Assembly (NCBI GenBank): GCA_041984235.1
Contig: JBHIYN010000020.1
Span: 29,699 to 93,698, forward strand
Length of the DNA stretch: 64,000 bases
Origin: JBHIYN01 sp041984235
GTDB taxonomy: Bacteria > Pseudomonadota > Gammaproteobacteria > Ga0077536
Reading direction: 5' to 3'
Shown: piece by piece, positions 27,345 through 36,167 of the stretch
Position numbering within the stretch: position 1 is the first letter of the stretch
Layout: each line of letters starts with the position of its first letter
Made by a program: the position numbers and the translations under genes
The notes under the pieces: generated by a model
What the model saw: only the letters and a program-made list of their open reading frames with translations
Database searches by the model: none
What the model was told of the DNA's origin: nothing

Positions 27345-27996
27345 ATCCCGCCTGTGGCAACTGATCAGCCCGGCGTTGCCGGTTGGTGCCTACAGCTACT
27401 CGGAGGGGCTGGAGCAGGCCATAGGCGCAGGCCTGGTGCACGACGAGCCGAGTGCCGCGGCCTGGATTGGCGGCATCGCCGAGGGTCCGCTCGGTATGCT
27501 CGACCTGCCGCTGATGCTGCGCATCCATCACGCGGCGCGACGTGGCGACGGCCGCTCGCTGGAGTACTGGAGCACGCGTCTTGCCACGGCGCGGGAGACC
27601 GCCGAACTGCGGCGACAGGACGCCGACATGGCAGCGGCCCTGCGCCGGCTGCTGGCAACGCTGGCGCCTCGATTCACGGCACCCGGCGGCGCGGGAATCC
27701 ACAGCTACCCGGCGGTGTTCGCGGCAATTGCCGCGCACTGGGACATCGACGCACTGGCCACCCTGCGCGGCTACCTGTGGGGCTGGGCGGAGAACCAGGT
27801 TGCGGCGGCAACCAGGCTGGTGCCGCTGGGTCAGAGCGCGGCACAGCGCATCCTGTTCAATTTCGGTGGTGGCTGCGCGGCATTGGCGACAGCCGCCGCG
27901 CAGCTCGCAGATGACGACATCGGCTTCACCGCGCCCGGCCAGGTTCTCGCCAGCATGGCGCACGAAACCCGCTATACGCGGCTGTTCCGCTCCTGA
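27334..27996 (+). CDS. ureF: Urease accessory protein UreF
   Basis: 220-aa helical chaperone, start MHAESRLWQL overlapping ureE. Family features are the SPALPVGAYSYSEGLEQAI block, GGAGIHSYPAVFA and the C-terminal SMAHETRYTRLFRS. It gates nickel insertion in the UreD-UreF-UreG complex. Confidence 0.95.
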   Translation: MHAESRLWQLISPALPVGAYSYSEGLEQAIGAGLVHDEPSAAAWIGGIAEGPLGMLDLPLMLRIHHAARRGDGRSLEYWSTRLATARETAELRRQDADMAAALRRLLATLAPRFTAPGGAGIHSYPAVFAAIAAHWDIDALATLRGYLWGWAENQVAAATRLVPLGQSAAQRILFNFGGGCAALATAAAQLADDDIGFTAPGQVLASMAHETRYTRLFRS

Positions 27997-28013
27997 ACCC
28001 CGTACGGAGATTC

Positions 28014-28670
28014 ATGATCATGAGCACACCAGCTTCCCCCGCGAACCCCGAACCGGCCGATCCGCTAAGGGTCGGGATCGGCGGACCGGTCGGCTCCGGC
28101 AAGACCGCGCTGGTCGACGCACTGTGCAAGCGAATGCGCGGCGACGTCGACATGGCGGTCGTGACCAACGACATCTACACGCGCGAGGACGCCGAGTTTC
28201 TACTGCGCTCACAAGCGCTGGCTGCCGACCGCATCGTCGGCGTCGAGACCGGCGGTTGTCCGCACACCGCGATCCGCGAGGATGCTTCGATGAACCTTTC
28301 AGCGATCGACGGACTCAATGCGCGGTTTCAGACGCTGGAGCTGGTCCTCATCGAAAGCGGCGGCGATAACCTGAGCGCGATGTTCAGCCCCGAGCTTGCC
28401 GACCTGAGCATCTACGTCATAGACGTCTCTGCCGGGGACAAGATCCCGCGCAAGGGAGGACCGGGCGTGACCCGCTCGGACCTGCTCGTCATCAACAAGA
28501 TCGATCTTGCGCCGCATGTCGGGGCATCACTGGACATCATGGCGCGCGACGCCGCTACTCAGCGTGGCGATCGGCCATTCGTATTCACGAACCTCAGAAC
28601 CGGACAGGGTCTCGACGCGGTGATCGAGTTCATTGTCAACGAAGGCCTGCTCGATGCGCGCGCGGCCTGA
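28014..28670 (+). CDS. ureG: Urease accessory GTPase UreG
   Basis: 218-aa SIMIBI GTPase. P-loop GGPVGSGKTALV (23-34), the nickel-binding Cys82-Pro-His84 in TGGCPHTAIRED, LIESGGDNLSA and the G4 motif INKIDLAP are intact. Two ATGs (28014, 28020) are possible. Last clear urease gene; it lies 17 bp after ureF. Confidence 0.97.
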   Translation: MIMSTPASPANPEPADPLRVGIGGPVGSGKTALVDALCKRMRGDVDMAVVTNDIYTREDAEFLLRSQALAADRIVGVETGGCPHTAIREDASMNLSAIDGLNARFQTLELVLIESGGDNLSAMFSPELADLSIYVIDVSAGDKIPRKGGPGVTRSDLLVINKIDLAPHVGASLDIMARDAATQRGDRPFVFTNLRTGQGLDAVIEFIVNEGLLDARAA

Positions 28671-28706
28671 ACGTCGCTGAATCACCGCCACACAGGAGCC
28701 ATCGCC

Positions 28707-29534
28707 ATGACCGTACCCACCGCTGATCGCCGTCCCGCAACCCGGGCATTGTTGCTGCTCGGACTCGTCGGCCTGCTGCCTCAGATCCACGCCGCGGACG
28801 AGGCCACGCTCGGCGTGGATATCCACGCTCCCGGAAGCCAGTCGTGGCAACACCCGGATCGTGCCACGGTCCGCGTGCTCGACGCGCGCCTCGCCGAAAC
28901 ATTTGGCCGCGCGGGGTTCGACGCGGTGGCTTCACGCTGGTGCGGTGCGCCGCAATGCCCCCCGGCACCGGACCAGCCGCACCTGCGCCTGGACGTACAC
29001 CTGGGCGAGGTGCGCAGCGGCGAACTCCAGCGCGGCATCTCGTTCGGTTTTGGCAGCGGCAACCCACGTGCCAGCGGTGTCATCGAGGGTACCATCATGA
29101 ATATCGCCTGCCGCCTGCGCACCCCCGGTGGCCGCCTGATAGCGGCGGGCGACAGCGACGAGCCCGTGCTTCCGGAGCTGGCCGCGGGCGCCACCGTCGA
29201 CGGGGCCTACCTGGGCGACAAGATCGCTGATGCCTGCGCGCCTCTGTTCCGCGAGCAGGACGTGGTCGTGCTCGCGCCGACGGTACAACCCGTCTACTTC
29301 ACCACTGCCGACCCCGATGTTTACATGGAGAAACGCGAACTGCCCGCATCGCTGCCGGTCGCGGCCTCAGCGGAGAGGAATCCCACGGCGGACGGCGCGG
29401 CGCCGCGGTCGCGACCGGACGAAGAGACCGAACGCGGACTTCGCGGGCAGCGCGTGAGCAGGGACAAGCGCGTGCAGTACGTGCTTCACACCCAGCAGGA
29501 CACGGTGTACCTGGAGTTCGGGCACCGCCGCTGA
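28707..29534 (+). CDS. Secreted protein of unknown function after the urease operon
   Basis: 275 aa with a signal peptide (ALLLLGLVGLLPQIHA, cleavage before ADEAT). The rest is soluble, with two cysteines in SRWCGAPQCPP and later Cys residues in NIACRLRT and ADACAPLF that could form disulfides. The C-terminal third is charged and low in complexity. No family recognised. It starts 36 bp after ureG with AGGAG, so it may be co-transcribed with urease. Confidence 0.8.
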   Translation: MTVPTADRRPATRALLLLGLVGLLPQIHAADEATLGVDIHAPGSQSWQHPDRATVRVLDARLAETFGRAGFDAVASRWCGAPQCPPAPDQPHLRLDVHLGEVRSGELQRGISFGFGSGNPRASGVIEGTIMNIACRLRTPGGRLIAAGDSDEPVLPELAAGATVDGAYLGDKIADACAPLFREQDVVVLAPTVQPVYFTTADPDVYMEKRELPASLPVAASAERNPTADGAAPRSRPDEETERGLRGQRVSRDKRVQYVLHTQQDTVYLEFGHRR

Positions 29535-29591
29535 GGGCCGTGCCGGTCGCGGCGCGCCGCCGGAACCGCCTGCGCGGCCCGCACCGGGCCG

Positions 29592-30119
29592 TCAGCGCCG
29601 GGTCCAGCGTGCAGTGTCGAAATCGTACCTTGCCCGGCCGAACGGCGGTGCATACGGATACGTCAGCGTAACGCGTCCCGCGCTGTTAGCGTAGTCAAAA
29701 TGAGCGTAGCTCAACGTGTACTTGGCGCGCGGAACATGGTCCAGGTACGCCGGCACCAGGTCGCCCAGCGTACGCGGGTAGCGCCCCGCGACTGCGCGGT
29801 AATGATCGATCGCCACCACCAGGCTCTCGGCGCGCGCCTGCGCGAGGTGGTTGTTGACATTGATAGTCAGCATGATTGCGCCGCCGCAGGCGGTCAGCCA
29901 GAACGTCATGCGCAGCGTGCGACGCGCCGGCCGCCCGAGGCGGTGCAGGATCCACACCTTGCCCAGGTTGGCACCGGCCGCGGCAAACAAGGCAGCACTG
30001 ACAAACCCGTGGCCTAGCACGAGGGCATCGAGAACGTAGAGCGCGACACCCGCGCCCAGTGCCGATGGCGTCAGGCCGCTGGCCGGCGCGGCGGCCGTTG
30101 ATGGCGCTGGAGCCGTCAA
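29592..30119 (-). CDS. Membrane protein with C-terminal pilin-like (T2SG-like) region
   Basis: 175 aa. Three hydrophobic helices (about 20-38, 42-58 and 70-90) are followed by ARAESLVVAIDHYRAVAGRYPRTLGDLVPAYLDHVP, resembling the start of type II secretion pseudopilin globular domains. The last ~40 residues are aromatic. Function is unknown. It converges with the secreted-protein gene and is 24 bp after the SoxYZ-like gene on the same strand. Confidence 0.75.
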   Translation of the reverse strand: MTAPAPSTAAAPASGLTPSALGAGVALYVLDALVLGHGFVSAALFAAAGANLGKVWILHRLGRPARRTLRMTFWLTACGGAIMLTINVNNHLAQARAESLVVAIDHYRAVAGRYPRTLGDLVPAYLDHVPRAKYTLSYAHFDYANSAGRVTLTYPYAPPFGRARYDFDTARWTRR

Positions 30120-30143
30120 CGTACGGACGGCTCGCCGCGGGCC

Positions 30144-30962
30144 TCAGGGCTCCAGCGCGGCGACCGCGGCTTCCACTTCGAAGCTGTGGGTGACATGGCG
30201 GCCCTTGTTGTCCTTCATCTCCGCGGTCAGGGTGCCGCCGGCCTGCGGCCTGAAGAAGAAGCGGAAGCTCGGGTCCTCGCTGATCGAGATGTCGGTCTCG
30301 GCGGTCATGATGTGTTCGCCGTTGAAGCGCACCACGACCTCGGTCACGTACTCGGGGGGGATGAAGGCGCGGGTGCGCTGGTCGAGCTGCAGCCCGGTGA
30401 CGTTGGGATGCGAGATCAGCAGGTGTCCCAGCGCGATGTCGCCGTCGTCGGTATCGGCGCGGGCGCGGAACTTCATGTGGCCGGCGCGCTTGCGCGCCTC
30501 CTTCAGCTTGAGAAACGGCGGCGGCTCGGAACAGCCGCCACTGGCCCGGGTGTAGCCGGTGTCCATGAACAGCTCACCGGTATTGGTCTCGGCGATCACG
30601 CGCACATGGGTGAACTCGTTGATGCGCAGGCGTAGTGCGAGGTCGGCACGGCCCATGGCCGGGGTGAGCAGGAACTTGCCCGCCAACGGCTTGGGATTCT
30701 TGTCCACGAACACGTACAGGTGCTCGATGTAGTAGGCCTCGGTCTGGGGGATCTTGGCGTTGACGCTGACCGGCACGACGCCCGAGTCCTCGGCGCGCAG
30801 CGGTATGCGCAACTCGACCACCGACTGGCCACTCGTGATCGGACGATCGGCGAAGTACTCGGGCCGGAGCAGTGACTCCCAGACATCGATCCCGGACTGC
30901 TCGGTGGCCGCCACGCGGGCGCAGACGGCGAGCAGCACAAGGCTCAGCAGGAGGCGGGGCAT
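30144..30962 (-). CDS. SoxYZ-fusion carrier protein (quinoprotein-dehydrogenase-associated type)
   Basis: 272-aa exported protein with a signal peptide (LLLSLVLLAVCARVAA). A SoxY-like domain (about 25-146) ends in Ser-Gly-Gly-Cys144, corresponding to the swinging-arm cysteine of SoxY, and a SoxZ-like domain (about 155-270) follows. Fused SoxYZ-like carriers are usually encoded beside PQQ-dependent dehydrogenases. No such gene and no soxAXB lies in the window, so its partner is unknown. Confidence 0.82.
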   Translation of the reverse strand: MPRLLLSLVLLAVCARVAATEQSGIDVWESLLRPEYFADRPITSGQSVVELRIPLRAEDSGVVPVSVNAKIPQTEAYYIEHLYVFVDKNPKPLAGKFLLTPAMGRADLALRLRINEFTHVRVIAETNTGELFMDTGYTRASGGCSEPPPFLKLKEARKRAGHMKFRARADTDDGDIALGHLLISHPNVTGLQLDQRTRAFIPPEYVTEVVVRFNGEHIMTAETDISISEDPSFRFFFRPQAGGTLTAEMKDNKGRHVTHSFEVEAAVAALEP

Positions 30963-31047
30963 AGGCGGATTCCTCGTTCCTGAACGTGATCCGGGCACCA
31001 TTGTACCGGCCGCGCGCCGGCGGCGCAGAGCGGGCACGCCCGCCGGC

Positions 31048-31521
31048 TCAGGGATGGTCGGAGCGGGCCGGCACCGACAACGTGCAGCGCATGCGCAAGG
31101 CCGGCTCGATCCCGCGGTAATAGCCGCGCAGGACCTCCGCCTCGGTGAAGCCCAGGGTGCGATAGAAGTGCCGGGCGCTGACGTTGCGTGCCCGCACCTC
31201 GAGGTGCACGGTGCCGATGCCGGCAACGCGGGCGGTGCGCTCCAGCCACTGCCACAGCGCCCGTCCGATGCCGCGGCGCTGCTGGTCGGCGGCAACCGCG
31301 AACAGCAGCAGGTGGGCGTGCTCCTCGAGATACTTCATCAGCGCGAAGCCGACTACCCGTTTTGCCTGCTCGGCGACGATGACGTTGGTCGCGCTATCCG
31401 CGAGCGCGCGGCCCACGCGCTGCGGCGTCCAGCTCCAGCCCAGCCCCGACTCGATCAGCACGCGGCTCATGCCTGCGATCGTGGTCACGTCGCGCCGCCG
31501 CGCCAGGCGAATCGACATCAT
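31048..31521 (-). CDS. GNAT-family N-acetyltransferase
   Basis: 157-aa acetyl-CoA-dependent transferase. The acetyl-CoA loop QQRRGIGRAL (near 82-91) and the RimI-like LEVRARNVSARHFYRTLGFTEAEVLRGYY block are clear. Substrate, protein N-terminus or small molecule, cannot be told. It is transcribed away from the DUF1538 gene. Confidence 0.9.
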   Translation of the reverse strand: MMSIRLARRRDVTTIAGMSRVLIESGLGWSWTPQRVGRALADSATNVIVAEQAKRVVGFALMKYLEEHAHLLLFAVAADQQRRGIGRALWQWLERTARVAGIGTVHLEVRARNVSARHFYRTLGFTEAEVLRGYYRGIEPALRMRCTLSVPARSDHP

Positions 31522-31677
31522 GCTTCGGCTCCTGCTCCGCGATGGCGCACACGCCGGTGCGTACCGCCCCGAATCTGGGCGAGTCGACCCGGGCTGTCAA
31601 TACGTCCGTTAGCGTCGTTGCGGAGAACCGGTGCTCTGTGGCCTACTGTGCAGCGTTCCAGCAAGCACAGCCACCGC

Positions 31678-33570
31678 GTGAACCAGCACCACCGGGCCGT
31701 TCGCCTCGGCCTCGCCGACACTTTCGCGATCCTGTGGCCCTACTTCCGCGACAACCTCGTCGACCAGATCAAGAGCATCTGGTTCATCGTCGTCTACCTC
31801 GCGCTGTTCCAGATCCTGATACTCGGGCTGCCGATCGTCTACGCGGCCATGATTGCCTGCGGCATCCTGGTCGTCGCACTCGGCCTGATGTTCTTCATGG
31901 AAGGCCTGCGCCTGGGACTGATGCCGCTGGGCGAGACCATCGGTGCGGTGCTGCCGCGCAACTCGCCGTTGCCGCTGATCCTGGGCTTCGCCTTCCTGCT
32001 CGGCCTCGGCGCGACCTTCGCCGAACCCGCTATCGCGGTCCTGCAGGCTGCCGGCGGCGGGGTCCTGCCGCGTGACGCCCCGCTGCTCTACAGCCTGCTG
32101 AACGACTTCTCCGGCCAGCTCGTGCTGGCCGTGGGCACCGGCGTGGGGATCGCCGTGCTCGTCGGCATCAGCCGTTTCTTCTATGGCTGGTCGCTGAAGA
32201 CGCTGGTGATCCCGACGGTGCTGCTGCTGAGCGCGCTGACCCTGTACGCGCATCACGACGCCGTACTCGCGCCCATCCTCGGCCTCGCCTGGGATTGCGG
32301 CGCGGTCACGACCGGTCCGGTCACGGTGCCGCTGGTGCTCGCACTCGGCATCGGGGTATGCCGTATCGTCGGCGACGGCGACACCTCGCACGCCGGATTC
32401 GGTATCGTCACCCTCGCCTCGCTGACACCGATCATCGCCGTCATGCTGCTCGGCTTCTACCACTACCACGCCGGCGACTACTACGGTGCCCCCCACTACG
32501 CCGGGACGCTCACCAGCGGGGCGGCCGCCGAGGAGGCGCCGGTGCCGGCCGAGCGCACGCTGCTGCCGTACGAGCCGATCTCCCCCGAAGCCTTCAACCG
32601 CTTCCTTGCCACCGGCGCCGTCGACGACAGCTACCGCCTGCGTTTCGAAGGCGGCGAGCGCGCGCTGGAAGGCGGCCGCATCGTGCTCCGTGGCAGCGAC
32701 ATCATCATCGAGAAGACACCTGAAGAGCGCCCGCGCCTGGTCAGCGCGGTGACCTGGGATCCGGGGCAGGACGTGCGCGGACGGCTGTACGAATCCGCCA
32801 CGACCGCGGCGCGCGCGATCGTGCCGTTGACGCTGTTCCTGTTTCTCACGCTCAAGCTCGTGGTGCGCGAACGCATTGCCCAGCGCAACGAGCTTACCAT
32901 CGGGATCGGCTTCGCCGTCATCGGCATGACCTTGTTCGTGCTCGGCATCACGCTGGGACTGTCGCCACTCGGCTCCCAGCTCGGCTCGAATATGCCGGCG
33001 ACGTTCGCCGCGCTCACGCCGTGGGGCATGAGTGGCCTGGAAGGCCCGCTGTTCGACAGCCCGTTCTACGGCAAGCTCGTCGCCATCGCCTTCGGCTTCT
33101 TTCTCGGCTACGGCGCGACCCTGGCCGAGCCGGCGCTGAACGCGCTCGGCAACACGGTCGAGAAAATCACCGTCGGTGCCTTCCGCAAGAGCCTTTTGAT
33201 GCAGTCGGTCGCGATCGGCGTCGGCCTCGGCATCGCCACCGGGGTGTGCAAGATCGCCTACGGCATACCGCTGGCCTGGCTGCTGGTGCCGCCCTACATG
33301 ATGCTGCTGGTGCTGACGGCGCTCTCCTCCGAGGAGTTCGTCAACTTCGGCTGGGACAGTGCCGGCGTCACCACCGGCCCCATCACCGTGCCGCTGGTGC
33401 TCGCCATGGGTCTCGGCATCGGCGCCAACGTGCCGGGTGCCAGTGACGGCTTCGGCATCCTCGCGCTGGCCTCGGTCGGTCCCATCATCACGGTCCTGAC
33501 GGTCGGCTTCATCGTCTCGCGCACCAGTCGCGACAGCCACGCCCGGCTGGAACGGGAGCGGCGCGCATGA
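31678..33570 (+). CDS. DUF1538 multispanning membrane protein
   Basis: About 630 aa from a GTG at 31678 (GTG 31648 is an alternative; no strong ribosome site). It is an internal duplication: LGLGATFAEPAI and LGYGATLAEPAL mark the repeats, as do WDCGAVTTGPVTVPLVLALG and WDSAGVTTGPITVPLVLAMG. Each half has about 6-7 helices, separated by a ~120-residue soluble loop. The repeat architecture suggests a transporter; the substrate is unknown. It overlaps the downstream P-II-like gene by ATGA, implying a shared function. Confidence 0.85.
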   Translation: MNQHHRAVRLGLADTFAILWPYFRDNLVDQIKSIWFIVVYLALFQILILGLPIVYAAMIACGILVVALGLMFFMEGLRLGLMPLGETIGAVLPRNSPLPLILGFAFLLGLGATFAEPAIAVLQAAGGGVLPRDAPLLYSLLNDFSGQLVLAVGTGVGIAVLVGISRFFYGWSLKTLVIPTVLLLSALTLYAHHDAVLAPILGLAWDCGAVTTGPVTVPLVLALGIGVCRIVGDGDTSHAGFGIVTLASLTPIIAVMLLGFYHYHAGDYYGAPHYAGTLTSGAAAEEAPVPAERTLLPYEPISPEAFNRFLATGAVDDSYRLRFEGGERALEGGRIVLRGSDIIIEKTPEERPRLVSAVTWDPGQDVRGRLYESATTAARAIVPLTLFLFLTLKLVVRERIAQRNELTIGIGFAVIGMTLFVLGITLGLSPLGSQLGSNMPATFAALTPWGMSGLEGPLFDSPFYGKLVAIAFGFFLGYGATLAEPALNALGNTVEKITVGAFRKSLLMQSVAIGVGLGIATGVCKIAYGIPLAWLLVPPYMMLLVLTALSSEEFVNFGWDSAGVTTGPITVPLVLAMGLGIGANVPGASDGFGILALASVGPIITVLTVGFIVSRTSRDSHARLERERRA

Positions 33571-34793
33571 CCGACTTCGTCTCCCACCCGAATGTCTCGG
33601 TGGTGACCGCGATCCTGCCGCAGCAAATCACCGGGCAGGTCATCGAGGAAGTCTTCGCCGCCGGCGATCGCAGCGCGCTGCTGATCAACGCACGCGGCAC
33701 GCTGGTACGCGACCGCTGGTACCAGGCGCTGCTGCCGGTGATGAGCCCGGAGAAGGAGTACGTGCAGATCCTGGTCCCGGACCGCGAGGTGCCACGCATT
33801 CTCGAGGCCATCGTCGACGCGGGGCAGCTCTACCTGCCAGGCACCGGCGCGGTGTTCGCCGTGCCCTGTGACGAACTCGCGTGCAGCGAGGATTTCTCGC
33901 TGTGGGCGACGTCCGCATGGGAATCCGACGACTACAACGCGTCACGCAATTTCCGCGAGAACCTGACCGCGATTTTCTGCATCGTGCAGACCGACCAGAC
34001 CGACGCCATCTCGCGCGCGGCGATGTCGGTGGGCGCGCACGGGCCGGTGATCTACTACTGCGAGGGGCGCGGCCTGCGCGATCGCCTCGGCTGGCTGCGC
34101 ATCACCAAGAAGAACGACAAGGAAGTGATCGTGGTGATCGTCGACAATGCCGATGCGGTCGCCGTGACCGAGGCCATGATCGACGCCGGCGACATCGACC
34201 TGCCCGGGCGCGGCTTCCTCTACCGCATGCCGGTTCAGATGGGCGTGATCAACATCGGCTCGCATTTCGGTCGCCGCCGCCACGCCGCCAGCATGCAGCA
34301 GATCGTCGCCGCCATCGACGAGATCAAGGGCTCGAGCTCGTGGCGTGACGAGCGCGTGGAGCAGCTCGTCGGCACCGGCAAGAGCGCCGGACTCAACCTG
34401 TTCGGCAAGGTCAAGCAGCGCAGCTACCTGAGCGGGCAGTGCAGCTTGTCGTGCATCGTCGGGCGCAAGCATGCCGACGTCATCGTCTCGGCGGCCATGG
34501 CCGGCGGCGCGCCGGGGGCCAACGTCAGCTACGCCAAGCTGATCGAAGCCGAATCCAGCGCCACCAGGCACGGCGTGCGCCTCAACCGTGAACGCGCGCT
34601 GGTGCGGACGATCCTGCCCGAGACGCGCCTGGAAACGCTGGTCTGGTCGATCAAGGCGGCCTGCGCCGAACACGGCATCAGCGAGGTCTGCCTGTACAGC
34701 CAGCCGGTTACCCGCGCCATCACCTACGTGCCCGACGAGAGCAACGAGCCGCAGCCGGCGCGCTTCAGCTACCGCGGCGTCAGCTCGCGCTGA
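33567..34793 (+). CDS. Protein with three tandem P-II (GlnB)-like domains
   Basis: 408 aa, cytosolic. Three ferredoxin-like P-II units can be traced: about 8-105 (VSVVTAILPQQITGQVIEEVF to LPGTGAVFAVP), 130-235 (LTAIFCIVQTDQTDAISRAAMS to LPGRGFLYRMP) and 290-395 (LSCIVGRKHADVIVSAAM to CLYSQPVTRAITYVP). The 4-bp overlap with the DUF1538 gene suggests that it gates or senses for that membrane protein, as P-II proteins do for AmtB and SbtA. Ligand is unknown. Confidence 0.82.
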   Translation: MTDFVSHPNVSVVTAILPQQITGQVIEEVFAAGDRSALLINARGTLVRDRWYQALLPVMSPEKEYVQILVPDREVPRILEAIVDAGQLYLPGTGAVFAVPCDELACSEDFSLWATSAWESDDYNASRNFRENLTAIFCIVQTDQTDAISRAAMSVGAHGPVIYYCEGRGLRDRLGWLRITKKNDKEVIVVIVDNADAVAVTEAMIDAGDIDLPGRGFLYRMPVQMGVINIGSHFGRRRHAASMQQIVAAIDEIKGSSSWRDERVEQLVGTGKSAGLNLFGKVKQRSYLSGQCSLSCIVGRKHADVIVSAAMAGGAPGANVSYAKLIEAESSATRHGVRLNRERALVRTILPETRLETLVWSIKAACAEHGISEVCLYSQPVTRAITYVPDESNEPQPARFSYRGVSSR

Positions 34794-35688
34794 AACGCCG
34801 TTCACAGACCTCGGCGAGGTAGTCGACCAACACGCGCACCTTGAGCGGCACGTACATGCGGCTCGGGTAGAGCGCCGTGATCGGCGTGCCGCGGGGTTCG
34901 ACCTGGTAATCCTGCAGGATCGGTACCAATGCACCGCGCCGCACGTCCTCGGCCGCCATCCAGTCCGCGATCAGGATGACGCCGAGTCCGGCGCGGGCGG
35001 CACACATCAGGCTGTCGGCATCGTTGACGGCGAGGGCGGCCCGGATCGCCACCTCCCAGCTGCGCTCGTCGCGTGAGAAACGCCAGGTGGCGCTGCCAGA
35101 GGCGGCGTTGAAGGTCATGCAGTCGTGGTCCGCGAGTTCGTCCGGGTCGCGCGGAGTCCCCCGGCGCGCGAGGTAGTCCGGGCTGGCGTAGAGCTGCGAG
35201 TCGGTCTCGACCAGGCGACGCTGCACGAGGCTCGAATCGGACAGCTGCCCGATGCTCACGGCAACGTCGCAACCGCTGTCGAGCAGGCTCAGCGTTCGGT
35301 CCTCGTTGACCTGCACACTCACCGTGACCGCCGGGCAGCGCGTGCGGAACTCGGCCAGCGCAGGCACGATCAAGTGACGGCCGATGCCCGCGTGACACAG
35401 CACGCGCACGCGCCCCTCGGGCCGCGCGTTGCGCGTCTGCATCGCTTCCACCGCCGCATCGGCGGCGACGACGACCTGCTCGGCGTGCTGGCGGAACAGC
35501 CAGCCTTCCTGGGTCAGGCTGACGTGGCGGGTGGACCGCGCGAACAGGCGGGTCGAGAGCGCCTGCTCCAGTGCCGCGATACGCCGCGTGGCCACCGCCG
35601 GCGAGACCCCGGCACGCCGTGCGGCGGCGGCGAAGCTCGCTTCCTCGGCAACGAGAAGAAACAGCCGTACGGCGGCAAGGTCGTCCAT
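34780..35688 (-). CDS. LysR-family transcriptional regulator
   Basis: 302 aa. The N-terminal winged HTH (FLLVAEEASFAAAARRAGVSPAVATRRIAALEQAL) is followed by a type-2 periplasmic-binding-like effector domain. It belongs to the large DsdC/AaeR-like group with GRVRVLCHAGIGRHLIVPALAEF. Its last 14 bp overlap the convergent P-II-like gene. A perfect palindrome, 35707-35741, sits between it and a divergently read 54-aa peptide gene; it probably binds there and controls both. Confidence 0.92.
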   Translation of the reverse strand: MDDLAAVRLFLLVAEEASFAAAARRAGVSPAVATRRIAALEQALSTRLFARSTRHVSLTQEGWLFRQHAEQVVVAADAAVEAMQTRNARPEGRVRVLCHAGIGRHLIVPALAEFRTRCPAVTVSVQVNEDRTLSLLDSGCDVAVSIGQLSDSSLVQRRLVETDSQLYASPDYLARRGTPRDPDELADHDCMTFNAASGSATWRFSRDERSWEVAIRAALAVNDADSLMCAARAGLGVILIADWMAAEDVRRGALVPILQDYQVEPRGTPITALYPSRMYVPLKVRVLVDYLAEVCERRFSAS

Positions 35689-35706
35689 TATTTCTTTTAT
35701 CGCAAT

Positions 35707-35741
35707 AATAAATTGATATGAGTAGATATTATCAATTTATT
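35707..35741. promoter_or_regulatory. palindromic LysR-type operator
   Basis: AATAAATTGATA (35707-35718) and TATCAATTTATT (35730-35741) are perfect 12-bp arms around 11 bp. The inner TTGATA-N11-TATCAA fits the LysR T-N11-A rule. The segment is strikingly AT-rich and lies 19 bp before the lysR start. Confidence 0.8.
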
Positions 35742-35843
35742 CGTAATTCTCTAAGCTACGCTTCAAGCTCGAAGGGCACCCGGGGAAACGCCTTCCCCGG
35801 CCTCGAAAGGTTCTTGAAAAACTGGCATAAACGGAGAATTCCC

Positions 35844-36008
35844 ATGAAAAAACTGAACACGCTTCAACAACGTTCGAAGCAGGTCCTGGTGGTCCTGGCC
35901 CTGCTCGCCGTGTTCCAGACCGTGGTCCTGACCTCGCCACAGATCGCGTCACCTGGCGCCGTCTCTCTCACCAATTTACAGGGCGCGGCAACCCGCGATT
36001 TGGGCTAA
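35844..36008 (+). CDS. 54-aa exported peptide, divergent from the LysR gene
   Basis: ATG after GGAG (35833-35836). It has a basic N-terminus (MKKLNTLQQRSKQ) and a hydrophobic core (VLVVLALLAVFQTVVL), then about 25 polar residues, so it is a signal peptide or single-helix membrane peptide. The 5' leader contains a hairpin (CCGGGGAA/TTCCCCGG, 35780-35800), and a strong terminator follows at 36097. Its own promoter side, operator, ribosome site and terminator support a real gene. Function unknown. Confidence 0.65.
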   Translation: MKKLNTLQQRSKQVLVVLALLAVFQTVVLTSPQIASPGAVSLTNLQGAATRDLG

Positions 36009-36096
36009 GCTACGCGGACGGTACAGCTGGGCCGGAGCGCCGCGGAGAACGAACACCACAATGCCCCCTTTTCCGGTGCTCCTGCCCGAATTACCC

Positions 36097-36124
36097 AGCC
36101 CGGCCCCTAGGCCGGGCTTTTTAT
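36097..36124 (+). terminator. rho-independent terminator
   Basis: AGCCCGGCC (36097-36105), CCTA loop, GGCCGGGCT (36110-36118), then TTTTTATT. It closes the small peptide gene's transcript. Confidence 0.9.
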
Positions 36125-36167
36125 TGGCGCCGCCGGCAGCGCCGGGATCGCAGGCACCGGGCCGCCC

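Noticed and set aside
31609..33540. Long open frame antisense to the DUF1538 gene (over 600 codons)
   Set aside because: Its composition is Arg/Asp/Gln/His-rich as expected from the reverse frame of a GC-rich membrane gene; no domain, no ribosome site.
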